5,384 nucleotides of DNA from Paracoccaceae bacterium (GTDB lineage Bacteria > Pseudomonadota > Alphaproteobacteria > Rhodobacterales > Rhodobacteraceae). The stretch covers positions 1 through 5,384 of the forward strand of contig JALQUQ010000196.1 of the NCBI GenBank assembly GCA_023263735.1, read 5' to 3'. The notes below the pieces were generated by a model that was given only the letters and a program-made list of their open reading frames with translations, was not told where the DNA came from and did not search any database. Shown here piece by piece: positions 1 through 5,366 of the stretch. Position 1 is the stretch's first letter. Each line of letters starts with the position of its first letter. A program made the position numbers and the translations under genes.

Positions 1-1463
1 CCGATCAAGCGGCCATCCAGCAACCGCACCTCGGATTTCCAGCTTTCGCGGTCGCCGACGGTGGCCACGTAATCCTCGATTTCCGACCAAAGCTTGGTGG
101 GGGCGGAAACGGCCTTCCAGAAATCAGAGAGGGAACGCACGCTGCCAACCGACAGATCCTGTGTCGGTTGATGCCCCCACAGGGCGGAATATGCGGCATT
201 TGTCATCACCAGATTGCCGCTTTCCGAAAAGACGGCGACCGCCTCGTCCATCGCGTCGATGACGGCCTGCCCCAATTCCAGATCGGCGCGGTATCGGCGA
301 GAGCGGCTGACCTCGGTCGAGATGTCTTCGATCATCAGAGCAAGCGCGCCGTTGGGATGCGGACGCCCGATCACACGATAGGTTTGCCCTGTTGGCAGGG
401 TCCACAGCTCTTCGTGCAGGCCGGAGGCTGCGCCCCGCTCAAGATCGATCAGATGCCGCCGCCATCCGCGATAATCCTTTGGCTCGGGCAGGATGTGATT
501 TTCCCGCATCGCGTCGAGCAGAGATTTGAGGGAGGGGCGTTGCGACAGAAAATCGGGGGGAAGACCTGTCAAATCCACCAGCGCCGGATTGAAAAGTTGC
601 AATTGGCGCTGCCTGTCAAAAATGGCCAAAGCAATGGGAAGATGGGCAAAAGTCTTGGTCAAAGTCTGCATGAAATCGCGCAGAGTGCTTTCGGCAGTCA
701 CAACACTATCGGCCGAAATCGCAAAGACCAGCCGCTTGTCACCGATCGGGTGGCTGTACAGGTCAAACCATTTTTCGGTTTGATCCTGAAACACCACCCG
801 CTGACGTTGTCGCTCGGCCCCCTGAGAGCTGGCGATCTTGTCGAAGATCCGGGGCAGGGGCCAAGTCAGGTCTTGCCCGGGTGGAAGCGACTTGTCGGCC
901 ATAAGGATATAGGACGCGTTGGCCCAGATGACGTCAGAATTTTCCCGCTCTTGCCAGATCAGCATGGGCGCGCGCGACAGGATGGTGCGTTGAAAATCAA
1001 GTTCCCGGCTCATGGCGCGGTGGATCATCGGGTCGCTGTGGCCGGTGCGGGGGCTTTCTGCATCTTCGATGACGATGCGGATCAACCCGCCGCGCTGTTC
1101 CGCCGTCAGCAAAAGCGGCAGGCCATCGGCATCATCGGCGAAGAGGGACACCACCCCCTCGGTCGGGAGGCGTTTCAATTGTTCGGCCAGATCGGGGAAG
1201 GTCGGGCCGAAATAGGCCATAAGCTTGGTCCAGGCCCCGCCCGGCGCGTGAGATGTGGAAAGGATCGCCCGCGCCCCAGCGGTGCAGTCGATCAGGGTTT
1301 CACCGTCAAACAGAAAGACCGTTTCGCGGGTATTGGACAGAAAGACCGAGTCGACCGCAGCAGGCTTGCGCGCCCGAAGGCCCGAGACCAACAAAAGGGA
1401 CCCCAACGCAGAAAGCACTGCGGAAACACCCAACCCTAGGCTGAACAGCAAATTGAATGGCAT
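1..1463 (-). CDS. Membrane-anchored multi-PAS sensory protein, partial (C-terminus outside window)
   Basis: The frame starts at ATG 1463 and stays open to the window edge, giving 487 residues without a stop. AGGGG (minus strand, 1474 to 1470) lies 6 nt before the ATG and supports this start. Residues 4-28 form one hydrophobic helix followed by RARK, so the rest should be cytoplasmic. Three PAS-like segments follow. The first is about 155-250, with APMLIW and VIWANASYILMA. The second is about 268-380, with LPIALAIFDRQRQLQLFNPAL. The third runs from about 398 to the edge, with DAMDEAVAVFSESGNLVMTNAAY. The PAS fold is seen as pattern only; no ligand residues can be named. A histidine kinase or other output domain may lie beyond the edge, but none is visible. 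It is likely a signalling protein encoded on the same strand as regB, 111 bp downstream of it, with its own probable promoter. No gene name is recognised. Confidence 0.85.
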   Translation of the reverse strand, partial: MPFNLLFSLGLGVSAVLSALGSLLLVSGLRARKPAAVDSVFLSNTRETVFLFDGETLIDCTAGARAILSTSHAPGGAWTKLMAYFGPTFPDLAEQLKRLPTEGVVSLFADDADGLPLLLTAEQRGGLIRIVIEDAESPRTGHSDPMIHRAMSRELDFQRTILSRAPMLIWQERENSDVIWANASYILMADKSLPPGQDLTWPLPRIFDKIASSQGAERQRQRVVFQDQTEKWFDLYSHPIGDKRLVFAISADSVVTAESTLRDFMQTLTKTFAHLPIALAIFDRQRQLQLFNPALVDLTGLPPDFLSQRPSLKSLLDAMRENHILPEPKDYRGWRRHLIDLERGAASGLHEELWTLPTGQTYRVIGRPHPNGALALMIEDISTEVSRSRRYRADLELGQAVIDAMDEAVAVFSESGNLVMTNAAYSALWGHQPTQDLSVGSVRSLSDFWKAVSAPTKLWSEIEDYVATVGDRESWKSEVRLLDGRLI

Positions 1464-1469
1464 CCCGAA

Positions 1470-1514
1470 CCCCTGATCTTCAGGAGTAAACTAGGAGCTT
1501 GATTATTAATTCAA
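1470..1514 (-). promoter_or_regulatory. Candidate sigma70-type promoter and ribosome binding site of the PAS gene
   Basis: On the minus strand TTGAAT (1514 to 1509) and TTTACT (1490 to 1485) are 18 nt apart, each matching 4 of 6 consensus bases. Transcription would begin near 1478, leaving a short leader that contains the AGGGG ribosome binding site (1474 to 1470). The match is moderate and rests on inspection only. Confidence 0.35.
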
Positions 1515-1520
1515 TGTTAA
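1506..1520 (-). promoter_or_regulatory. Candidate CtrA-binding box, TTAA-N7-TTAA
   Basis: The minus strand reads TTAA CATTGAA TTAA, exactly the two TTAA half-sites with 7-nt spacing known for the alphaproteobacterial regulator CtrA. The first half, TTAACATT, also resembles the extended half-site TTAACCAT. The box overlaps the candidate -35 of the PAS gene, the usual position at CtrA-activated promoters. The gap is AT-rich, so a chance match is possible. Confidence 0.4.
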
Positions 1521-1533
1521 TTTTCTGCCACAA

Positions 1534-1553
1534 AGTGTGCCGGGGCATTCACT
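1534..1553 (-). other. Small imperfect inverted repeat after regB, possible weak terminator
   Basis: AGTG-TGCC (1534-1541) pairs with GGCA (1544-1547) and CACT (1550-1553), with a 2-nt TT bulge and only GG at the centre. It lies 22 nt beyond the regB stop. There is no clear T-run after it on the minus strand, so it is not a standard intrinsic terminator. A protein-binding palindrome is equally possible. Confidence 0.2.
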
Positions 1554-1574
1554 CAATCAAAAGTTGCAAAGTTG

Positions 1575-2963
1575 TCACGGATTGAACGGGACGTTCTCGC
1601 CCAGCGGTCCGTCGGCTTTGTGTTCGATCAGGTTCAGCGGCCAGACGACCTGTACCACCGCGCCCGACCGTTCGGGGCGTTCTTCGCGCGCAAGAAAGGG
1701 GTCTGAACCATTGGCAAAGGTCAGCCGCGCGCCGGTGCGTTCCAAGAGTGTCTTGGCGATAAAGAGACCAAGGCCCATTCCTTCATATTCCGGCCGCTTG
1801 GCCTGATCCGATCCCGGGCGCCGACTGCGGACAAAGGGGTCGCCAATCCGCCCGATCAGATGGGGGGGATAGCCCTCACCGTCGTCCGAGACTTTGACGA
1901 CCAATTGGTTCTTGCCCCATGCGACATCGATCCAAACGGTCGAAGCGGAAAAATCGACGGCGTTCTGAACCAGATTTCGCAAGCCATGAACCATTTCGGG
2001 CCGCCGCTGGACCTGGGGCTGTTTATCGGATGGGTCGGAATCGGACAGAAATTGAAAGCGGAGGTCTTTTCCCCGCGATTGATGCGGCTCTGCCGCCTCG
2101 TGCACCAGTGCGCTGACGGGGACGTTGCGCATGTGCAGGTCATCCTTGCCCGCCCGCCCCATGGAACGCAGAATATCGCGACACCGGTCCGCCTGATCGC
2201 GGATCAGCCGGGCATCGTCTTGCAGATCGGGAAGGTCCCCCAATTCATCGATCATTTCGGCTGAGACCAATTTGATCGTCGCCAGCGGTGTGCCCAGTTC
2301 GTGCGCGGCTGCGGCCACCACGCCGCCCAGATCGGTGAGCTTTTGTTCGCGGGCCAAGGCCATTTGGGTGGCCAGCAGCGCATCTGACATGGACCGCATT
2401 TCCGATGCGATCCTGTGCGAATAGATACCCAGAAAGATGATCCCGATGACGATGGACAGCCAAAACCCGAACTCAAAAATCGCGGGCGTGCTCAGGATTG
2501 TGCCGTCGGCATAGCGCAGGGGCAGATGGACAAAGGACGTGAGCGTCAGAAAGATGACCGTCAAAGACCCCAGCAGGATGGTCGTGTTCAACTCAAGCGC
2601 CAATGCCGAAACCGTTACGGGAACGAGGATCAGCAGCACAAAGGGATTGGTCAAACCGCCGGTCAGGTAAACCAGAAATGACAACTGCGCCAAATCAAAG
2701 AGCAAGGTCAACATCGCCTCGGTGTCTGAAAGGCGCTTGTTTTCGGGAAACAGGAATATCGAAATCAGATTGGCGATGACCGAAGTGCCGATGGCCAGAA
2801 AGCACAAGCCCAAGGGCAAAAGCATCTCGAAATACCAGTGCGCAACGGCAATCGCGCCCAGTTGTCCAAAAATTGCAAGCCAGCGGAGCAAGATCAGCGT
2901 GCGCAGCCGGACCCATTCGCTGTATGACTCTCGGGCAAATGGCCCGCTTTGGGGTGACAACAT
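1575..2963 (-). CDS. regB: RegB/PrrB membrane redox sensor histidine kinase
   Basis: This is the sensor kinase of the global redox system. In the inner membrane it autophosphorylates and controls RegA phosphorylation in response to the ubiquinone pool and thiol oxidation. The 462-residue protein has about six membrane helices in residues 22-181, including the quinone-site motif GGLTNPF at 102-108. The dimerisation box AAAHELGTPL carries the phospho-acceptor His221. Cys261 in QADRCRDIL matches the redox-active cysteine (Cys265 in R. capsulatus). The ATPase domain has the N box at 328-338 (LRNLVQNAVDF), DDGEGYPP at 360-367 and GMGLGLF at 395-401. The C-terminal GPLGENV tail matches remembered PrrB. 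The frame is open for another 197 codons upstream, but that part is antisense to senC. ATG 2963 (MLSPQSG) was chosen because it aligns with the PrrB N-terminus. An AGGA lies 11 nt upstream, a weak ribosome site. No key residue is missing. Confidence 0.97.
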   Translation of the reverse strand: MLSPQSGPFARESYSEWVRLRTLILLRWLAIFGQLGAIAVAHWYFEMLLPLGLCFLAIGTSVIANLISIFLFPENKRLSDTEAMLTLLFDLAQLSFLVYLTGGLTNPFVLLILVPVTVSALALELNTTILLGSLTVIFLTLTSFVHLPLRYADGTILSTPAIFEFGFWLSIVIGIIFLGIYSHRIASEMRSMSDALLATQMALAREQKLTDLGGVVAAAAHELGTPLATIKLVSAEMIDELGDLPDLQDDARLIRDQADRCRDILRSMGRAGKDDLHMRNVPVSALVHEAAEPHQSRGKDLRFQFLSDSDPSDKQPQVQRRPEMVHGLRNLVQNAVDFSASTVWIDVAWGKNQLVVKVSDDGEGYPPHLIGRIGDPFVRSRRPGSDQAKRPEYEGMGLGLFIAKTLLERTGARLTFANGSDPFLAREERPERSGAVVQVVWPLNLIEHKADGPLGENVPFNP

Positions 2964-3053
2964 GGCCGACTTGATCCTGCACGGTTTCGGTGCCCATCTT
3001 AGGGGGCAGTCGTTCCGGGGATCAATCCGGACAATTTGGAATGAGGATTCAGA
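2964..3053. promoter_or_regulatory. Divergent regB / senC promoter region
   Basis: This 90-bp gap must hold the promoters of both regB and senC. For regB, the minus strand has TTGATC (3025 to 3020), an 18-nt spacer and TAAGAT (3001 to 2996), each 4 of 6 to consensus. For senC, TTGATC (2971-2976), 18 nt and CATCTT (2995-3000) is a weaker match. If both are real, their -10 elements overlap on opposite strands and could compete. The senC ribosome site is GAGGA at 3043-3047. I saw no clear GCGNC-type RegA half-site pair here. Confidence 0.6.
3014..3031. repeat. Inverted repeat TCCGG-N8-CCGGA in the divergent promoter
   Basis: Perfect 5-bp arms TCCGG (3014-3018) and CCGGA (3027-3031) flank an 8-nt spacer. 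The repeat straddles the candidate regB -35 (3020-3025). Its size suits a dimeric repressor or activator site. No known regulator is recognised from it, and short arms of this kind can occur by chance. Confidence 0.3.
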
Positions 3054-3674
3054 ATGAACCGCTTTTATGCCTCGGTTGCCGCGTTCGTCGTCGTCAGCAT
3101 GATCGGGGGCAGCTTGGGCTATGTCTACCTGAACAAGGGCAATGACGCCTTTGCCGAATGCCGCAATGGGCAGGTTGGGGGTGGGTCCATCGGGGGGCCG
3201 TTCACATTGGTGAATGGCAATGGCGAAACGGTCACCGACAAAGAGGTTCTGAGCGGACCGTCCTTGGTGTATTTCGGGTATACCTTCTGCCCCGATGTTT
3301 GCCCGCTGGACAATGCCCGCAATGCCGAAGCGGTGGATATTCTGGAAGAAAACGGCTTTGCCGTGACCCCGGTTCTGATCACGATCGATCCAAAGCGCGA
3401 CACGCCCGAAGTCATGCGCGATTACGTTGAAAATCTGCATCCGCGCATGATCGGCCTGACGGGCAGCGAAGAACAGGTCGAGGCGGCAAAACAGGCCTAC
3501 AAGGCCTATGCGCGCAAACAGGATGGCGATCCGGAATTCTATCTGATGGATCACTCGACCTTTACGTATCTGATGTTGCCAAAGATCGGGTTTGTCGATT
3601 TCTTCCGTCGCGATGAAACGGCCGATGCGATGGCCGAACGGGTCGCCTGCTTTTTGTCGAACGCGCCGGATTGA
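3054..3674 (+). CDS. senC: SenC/PrrC, Sco1-type copper and thiol protein
   Basis: Sco1/SenC proteins bind copper and reduce disulfides on the periplasmic side of the membrane, and are needed to build the CuA or CuB centres of cytochrome oxidase. In Rhodobacter this protein has been linked to signalling from the oxidase to RegB/PrrB. The 206-residue product has an N-terminal membrane anchor (about 5-25), then a thioredoxin-like domain. Its copper motif is CPDVC (Cys79 and Cys83, within VYFGYTFCPDVCP) and the third ligand is His167 in DHSTF, as in the family. IDPKRDTPEV (111-120) is also family-typical. Cys36 and Cys199 are two extra cysteines. GAGGA ends 6 nt before ATG 3054 and fixes the start. 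There is no lipobox, so the protein is anchored by its helix. It is the first gene of the senC-regA-hvrA direction, divergent from regB. Confidence 0.95.
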   Translation: MNRFYASVAAFVVVSMIGGSLGYVYLNKGNDAFAECRNGQVGGGSIGGPFTLVNGNGETVTDKEVLSGPSLVYFGYTFCPDVCPLDNARNAEAVDILEENGFAVTPVLITIDPKRDTPEVMRDYVENLHPRMIGLTGSEEQVEAAKQAYKAYARKQDGDPEFYLMDHSTFTYLMLPKIGFVDFFRRDETADAMAERVACFLSNAPD

Positions 3675-3681
3675 CCCGAAT

Positions 3682-3710
3682 TTGACCTTGTGACGTATTG
3701 GACATACATC
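3682..3710 (+). promoter_or_regulatory. Candidate promoter for regA inside the senC-regA gap
   Basis: TTGACC (3682-3687, 5 of 6 to consensus) and TACATC (3705-3710, 3 of 6) are separated by the ideal 17 nt. Transcription would start about 20 nt before the regA ATG. The 65-bp gap shows no terminator, so read-through from senC is also expected and this would be a second, internal promoter. Confidence 0.4.
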
Positions 3711-3739
3711 TTTCGTGCATCACTTGCAGGAGGCGGACC

Positions 3740-4294
3740 ATGGCGGATGACTTGGCGGCGGAGATCGGTCCAGATCGTAGCCTTCTGCTGGTTGATGACG
3801 ATGAGGCCTTTGTAAAGCGATTGGCCCGTGCCATGGAAAAGCGTGGTTTCGTCGCGGAAACGGCGGAAAGCGTGGCCGCGGGAAAAGCCGTGGCGCAGGC
3901 GCGCCCCCCGGCTTTTGCGGTGGTCGATTTGCGGTTGGAAGACGGTAATGGGCTGGATGTGGTCGAGGCGTTGCGCGAACGTCGCCCCGATTGCCGGATT
4001 GTCGTCTTGACGGGTTACGGGGCGATTGCGACGGCAGTGGCGGCCGTAAAAGTGGGCGCGATCGACTATTTGTCAAAGCCGGCGGATGCAAATGATGTGA
4101 CAAATGCCCTGTTGGCCCGGGGTGATGTAATGCCCCCGCCCCCCGAAAATCCAATGTCGGCAGATCGTGTGCGGTGGGAACATATTCAGCGCGTTTACGA
4201 AATGTGCGACAGAAATGTTTCTGAAACGGCGCGTCGATTGTCGATGCATCGGCGGACTTTGCAGCGCATTCTTGCAAAACGCAGCCCGAAATAA
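3740..4294 (+). CDS. regA: RegA/PrrA global redox response regulator
   Basis: RegA is the cytoplasmic partner of RegB. It binds promoters for respiration, CO2 and nitrogen fixation, hydrogenase and, in phototrophs, photosynthesis. The 184-residue length equals that of the Rhodobacter proteins. The receiver domain (about 13-127) shows the acidic cluster Asp19-21, phospho-acceptor Asp63 in VVDLRLEDGNG, Thr91 and Lys113 (LSKPAD). The PPPP linker (132-135) leads to a Fis-type helix-turn-helix at about 145-181 (NVSETARRLSMHRRTLQRIL). The effector half is essentially the family consensus, so its DNA targets are probably the same. AGGAGG (3728-3733) ends 6 nt before ATG 3740 and decides the start; a TTG 42 nt upstream would add an unconserved extension. 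It follows senC by 65 bp and is followed by hvrA. Confidence 0.98.
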   Translation: MADDLAAEIGPDRSLLLVDDDEAFVKRLARAMEKRGFVAETAESVAAGKAVAQARPPAFAVVDLRLEDGNGLDVVEALRERRPDCRIVVLTGYGAIATAVAAVKVGAIDYLSKPADANDVTNALLARGDVMPPPPENPMSADRVRWEHIQRVYEMCDRNVSETARRLSMHRRTLQRILAKRSPK

Positions 4295-4303
4295 TTGACC
4301 CTA

Positions 4304-4330
4304 TTGCCAGAAAGGGCGGCCCTGTATAAT
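4304..4330 (+). promoter_or_regulatory. Candidate hvrA promoter with a perfect TATAAT
   Basis: The regA-hvrA gap contains a consensus -10, TATAAT (4325-4330). The best upstream partner is TTGCCA (4304-4309, 5 of 6) with a short 15-nt spacer. TTGACC at 4295-4300 is 24 nt away, too far. The short spacer suggests a promoter that may need an activator. Confidence 0.45.
4313..4323. repeat. Perfect 11-bp palindrome AGGGCGGCCCT in the hvrA promoter spacer
   Basis: Arms AGGGC (4313-4317) and GCCCT (4319-4323) surround a single G. The palindrome sits between the candidate -35 and -10 of hvrA and touches the TATAAT. A one-base loop rules out a normal hairpin terminator, so a protein-binding site is the better reading. 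Confidence 0.3.
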
Positions 4331-4364
4331 TTCCGTTAAAGAGATTTAATTGGAGCCCCTTCTC

Positions 4365-4673
4365 ATGGACGTGAATTCACTTTCGCTGCGTGAATTGAAA
4401 GACCTTCAGGCACAAGTTAATCGTGCCATTGCCAGCTACGAAGATCGCCGCAAGAAAGAAGCCTTGATCGAATTGGAAGAAAAGGCTCGGCAAATGGGCT
4501 TTTCGCTGGCGGAACTGACCGGCGGTGTTGTGACCCGCAAACGCGCACCGGCACAGGCCAAATATGCGAACCCCGATGATGTAACGGAAACCTGGTCGGG
4601 CCGTGGCCGTAAACCGCGTTGGTTCGATGCCGCGTTGGCTGCGGGCAAATCGCCCGAAGACTTGGCGATCTGA
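4365..4673 (+). CDS. hvrA: H-NS family DNA-binding regulator, HvrA/Spb type
   Basis: This is a small nucleoid-associated transcription regulator of 102 residues. In R. capsulatus the gene after regA is hvrA, an H-NS-like protein that adjusts photosynthesis and nitrogen-fixation genes; the R. sphaeroides counterpart is Spb. Residues about 6-45 are heptad-like and rich in Glu, Lys and Leu (LRELKDLQ, EALIELEEKARQM), consistent with a coiled-coil oligomerisation helix. A basic linker (TRKRAPAQAKY) leads to the C-terminal DNA-binding motif WSGRGRKPRW (77-86), the H-NS core motif, followed by FDAAL and SPEDLAI. ATG 4365 was chosen because it begins the family-like MDVNSLSLREL; GGAG lies 9 nt upstream. 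A TTG 15 nt earlier is less likely. The gene name rests on position and the H-NS features, not on an alignment. Confidence 0.88.
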   Translation: MDVNSLSLRELKDLQAQVNRAIASYEDRRKKEALIELEEKARQMGFSLAELTGGVVTRKRAPAQAKYANPDDVTETWSGRGRKPRWFDAALAAGKSPEDLAI

Positions 4674-4701
4674 CTTTAGCGATTAGACACAAAGCGCCAA
4701 G
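4661..4701. terminator. Hairpin spanning the convergent hvrA and HD-gene stops
   Basis: CTTGGCG (4661-4667) pairs perfectly with CGCCAAG (4695-4701), and inside it CTTT (4674-4677) pairs with AAAG (4691-4694). This gives 11 paired bases with a 6-nt bulge on one side and a 13-nt loop. It overlaps the last codons of both genes and both stop codons. A T-rich but broken stretch (GTTGTTCATGTTTG) follows on the plus side; nothing T-rich follows on the minus side. It could serve as a weak two-way terminator. Confidence 0.3.
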
Positions 4702-5288
4702 AGTTGTTCATGTTTGCGAACGAATTCGGCGCGAACATCGGCGGGGGGGCGGAGCCGAATTGCAAAACCCCTTCGCGTTTCGGGCGAAATTCGGCCGAAA
4801 AATCGATTTGCTTCTTCTTCTGAAAATCCGGCGATTTCGACGGCTTCCATCCAAGCCGAGATTTTGTCTGCGGCCTTGATTGCCTTTTTCAGATCGGCTG
4901 GCAAAACGGCGGGCAAGCCAAAGCGAATGTGGATGGCCGCCGTCAAACGTTGATCCAGATCGCCATAGCCGGGGCCGACGGCGGCTTTGACCGGGGAAAT
5001 CATATCCCCGATCACATATTCCGGGGCGTCGTGCAAAAGAGCGGCAAGCCGCCACCGAGGCCCCGCCTCGGGGTTCTTTTTGCGAAAGATTTCCTCTACC
5101 AGCAGCGAATGTTCGGCCACCGAATAGGGCCAATCGCCCTTGGTTTGCCCGTTCCAGCGGGCGACAAAGGCCAAACCATGTGCAATGTCGATGATTTCAA
5201 TATCCATCGGCGTTGGGTCCAGAAGATCCAATCTGCGACCGGACAGCATTCTTTGCCAAGCGCGCGGAGGTGCCTTTTTATTGTTCAT
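4683..5288 (-). CDS. YfbR-like HD-domain phosphohydrolase
   Basis: This 201-residue soluble protein belongs to the HD metal-dependent phosphohydrolases and most resembles YfbR-type 5'-deoxynucleotidases. The metal-binding set is visible: His60 in SVAEHSLLVEEI, His86-Asp87 in LLHDAPEYVIGDM, and Asp141 in KAADKISAWMEA. Glu90 corresponds to the YfbR catalytic glutamate, and the following GD...SPVK matches the YfbR GDLPTPVK region. Substrate cannot be told from sequence, but nucleotide monophosphate salvage is the family role. ATG 5288 (MNNKKAPPRAW) was chosen because the recognisable family start, RAWQRMLSGRRLDLLDP, follows directly. ATG 5306 would add six residues and has no better ribosome site. 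The gene is convergent with hvrA with 9 bp between stops. It occupies the side where R. capsulatus carries hvrB, to which it is not related. Confidence 0.88.
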   Translation of the reverse strand: MNNKKAPPRAWQRMLSGRRLDLLDPTPMDIEIIDIAHGLAFVARWNGQTKGDWPYSVAEHSLLVEEIFRKKNPEAGPRWRLAALLHDAPEYVIGDMISPVKAAVGPGYGDLDQRLTAAIHIRFGLPAVLPADLKKAIKAADKISAWMEAVEIAGFSEEEANRFFGRISPETRRGFAIRLRPPADVRAEFVRKHEQLLALCV

Positions 5289-5349
5289 GATCTCGCTCTG
5301 CCTCATGCCGGGCGCATACCGAATGGAATGGCACCCGCCCCGTCAGATT

Positions 5350-5366
5350 ACCCTAAGCTGTAGGGT
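5350..5366. repeat. Inverted repeat ACCCTA-N5-TAGGGT upstream of the HD gene
   Basis: Perfect 6-bp arms (5350-5355 and 5361-5366) flank AGCTG. The site lies 62 bp before the HD-gene start, where an operator could sit. It could instead belong to the unseen gene to the right. No T-run follows on either strand, which argues against a terminator. Confidence 0.3.

Noticed and set aside
168..1439. Plus-strand open frame of 423 codons opposite the PAS gene
   Set aside because: It is antisense to a frame with clear PAS motifs and a good ribosome site. Its product is low in hydrophobic pattern and rich in Gly, Arg, Gln and His with no recognisable domain, as expected for a codon-bias shadow.
2964..3554. 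N-terminal extension of RegB by 197 residues
   Set aside because: The frame is open, but this stretch is antisense to senC and crosses the divergent promoter. RegB homologues begin at the equivalent of position 2963.
3698..3739. TTG start giving RegA a 14-residue extension
   Set aside because: AGGAGG stands 6 nt before ATG 3740, the 184-residue length matches the family, and the extension would overlap the candidate -10.
3720..4277. Minus-strand open frame of 185 codons opposite regA
   Set aside because: It is a shadow of regA: rich in Pro, Arg and His, with no domain and no ribosome site considered convincing.
4295..4300. TTGACC just after the regA stop as -35 for hvrA
   Set aside because: It lies 24 nt from the TATAAT, too far for a normal promoter; TTGCCA at 4304 fits better.
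4929..5363. Plus-strand open frame of 144 codons opposite the HD gene
   Set aside because: It is antisense to the HD protein, whose metal-binding motifs are all present, and has no recognisable domain.
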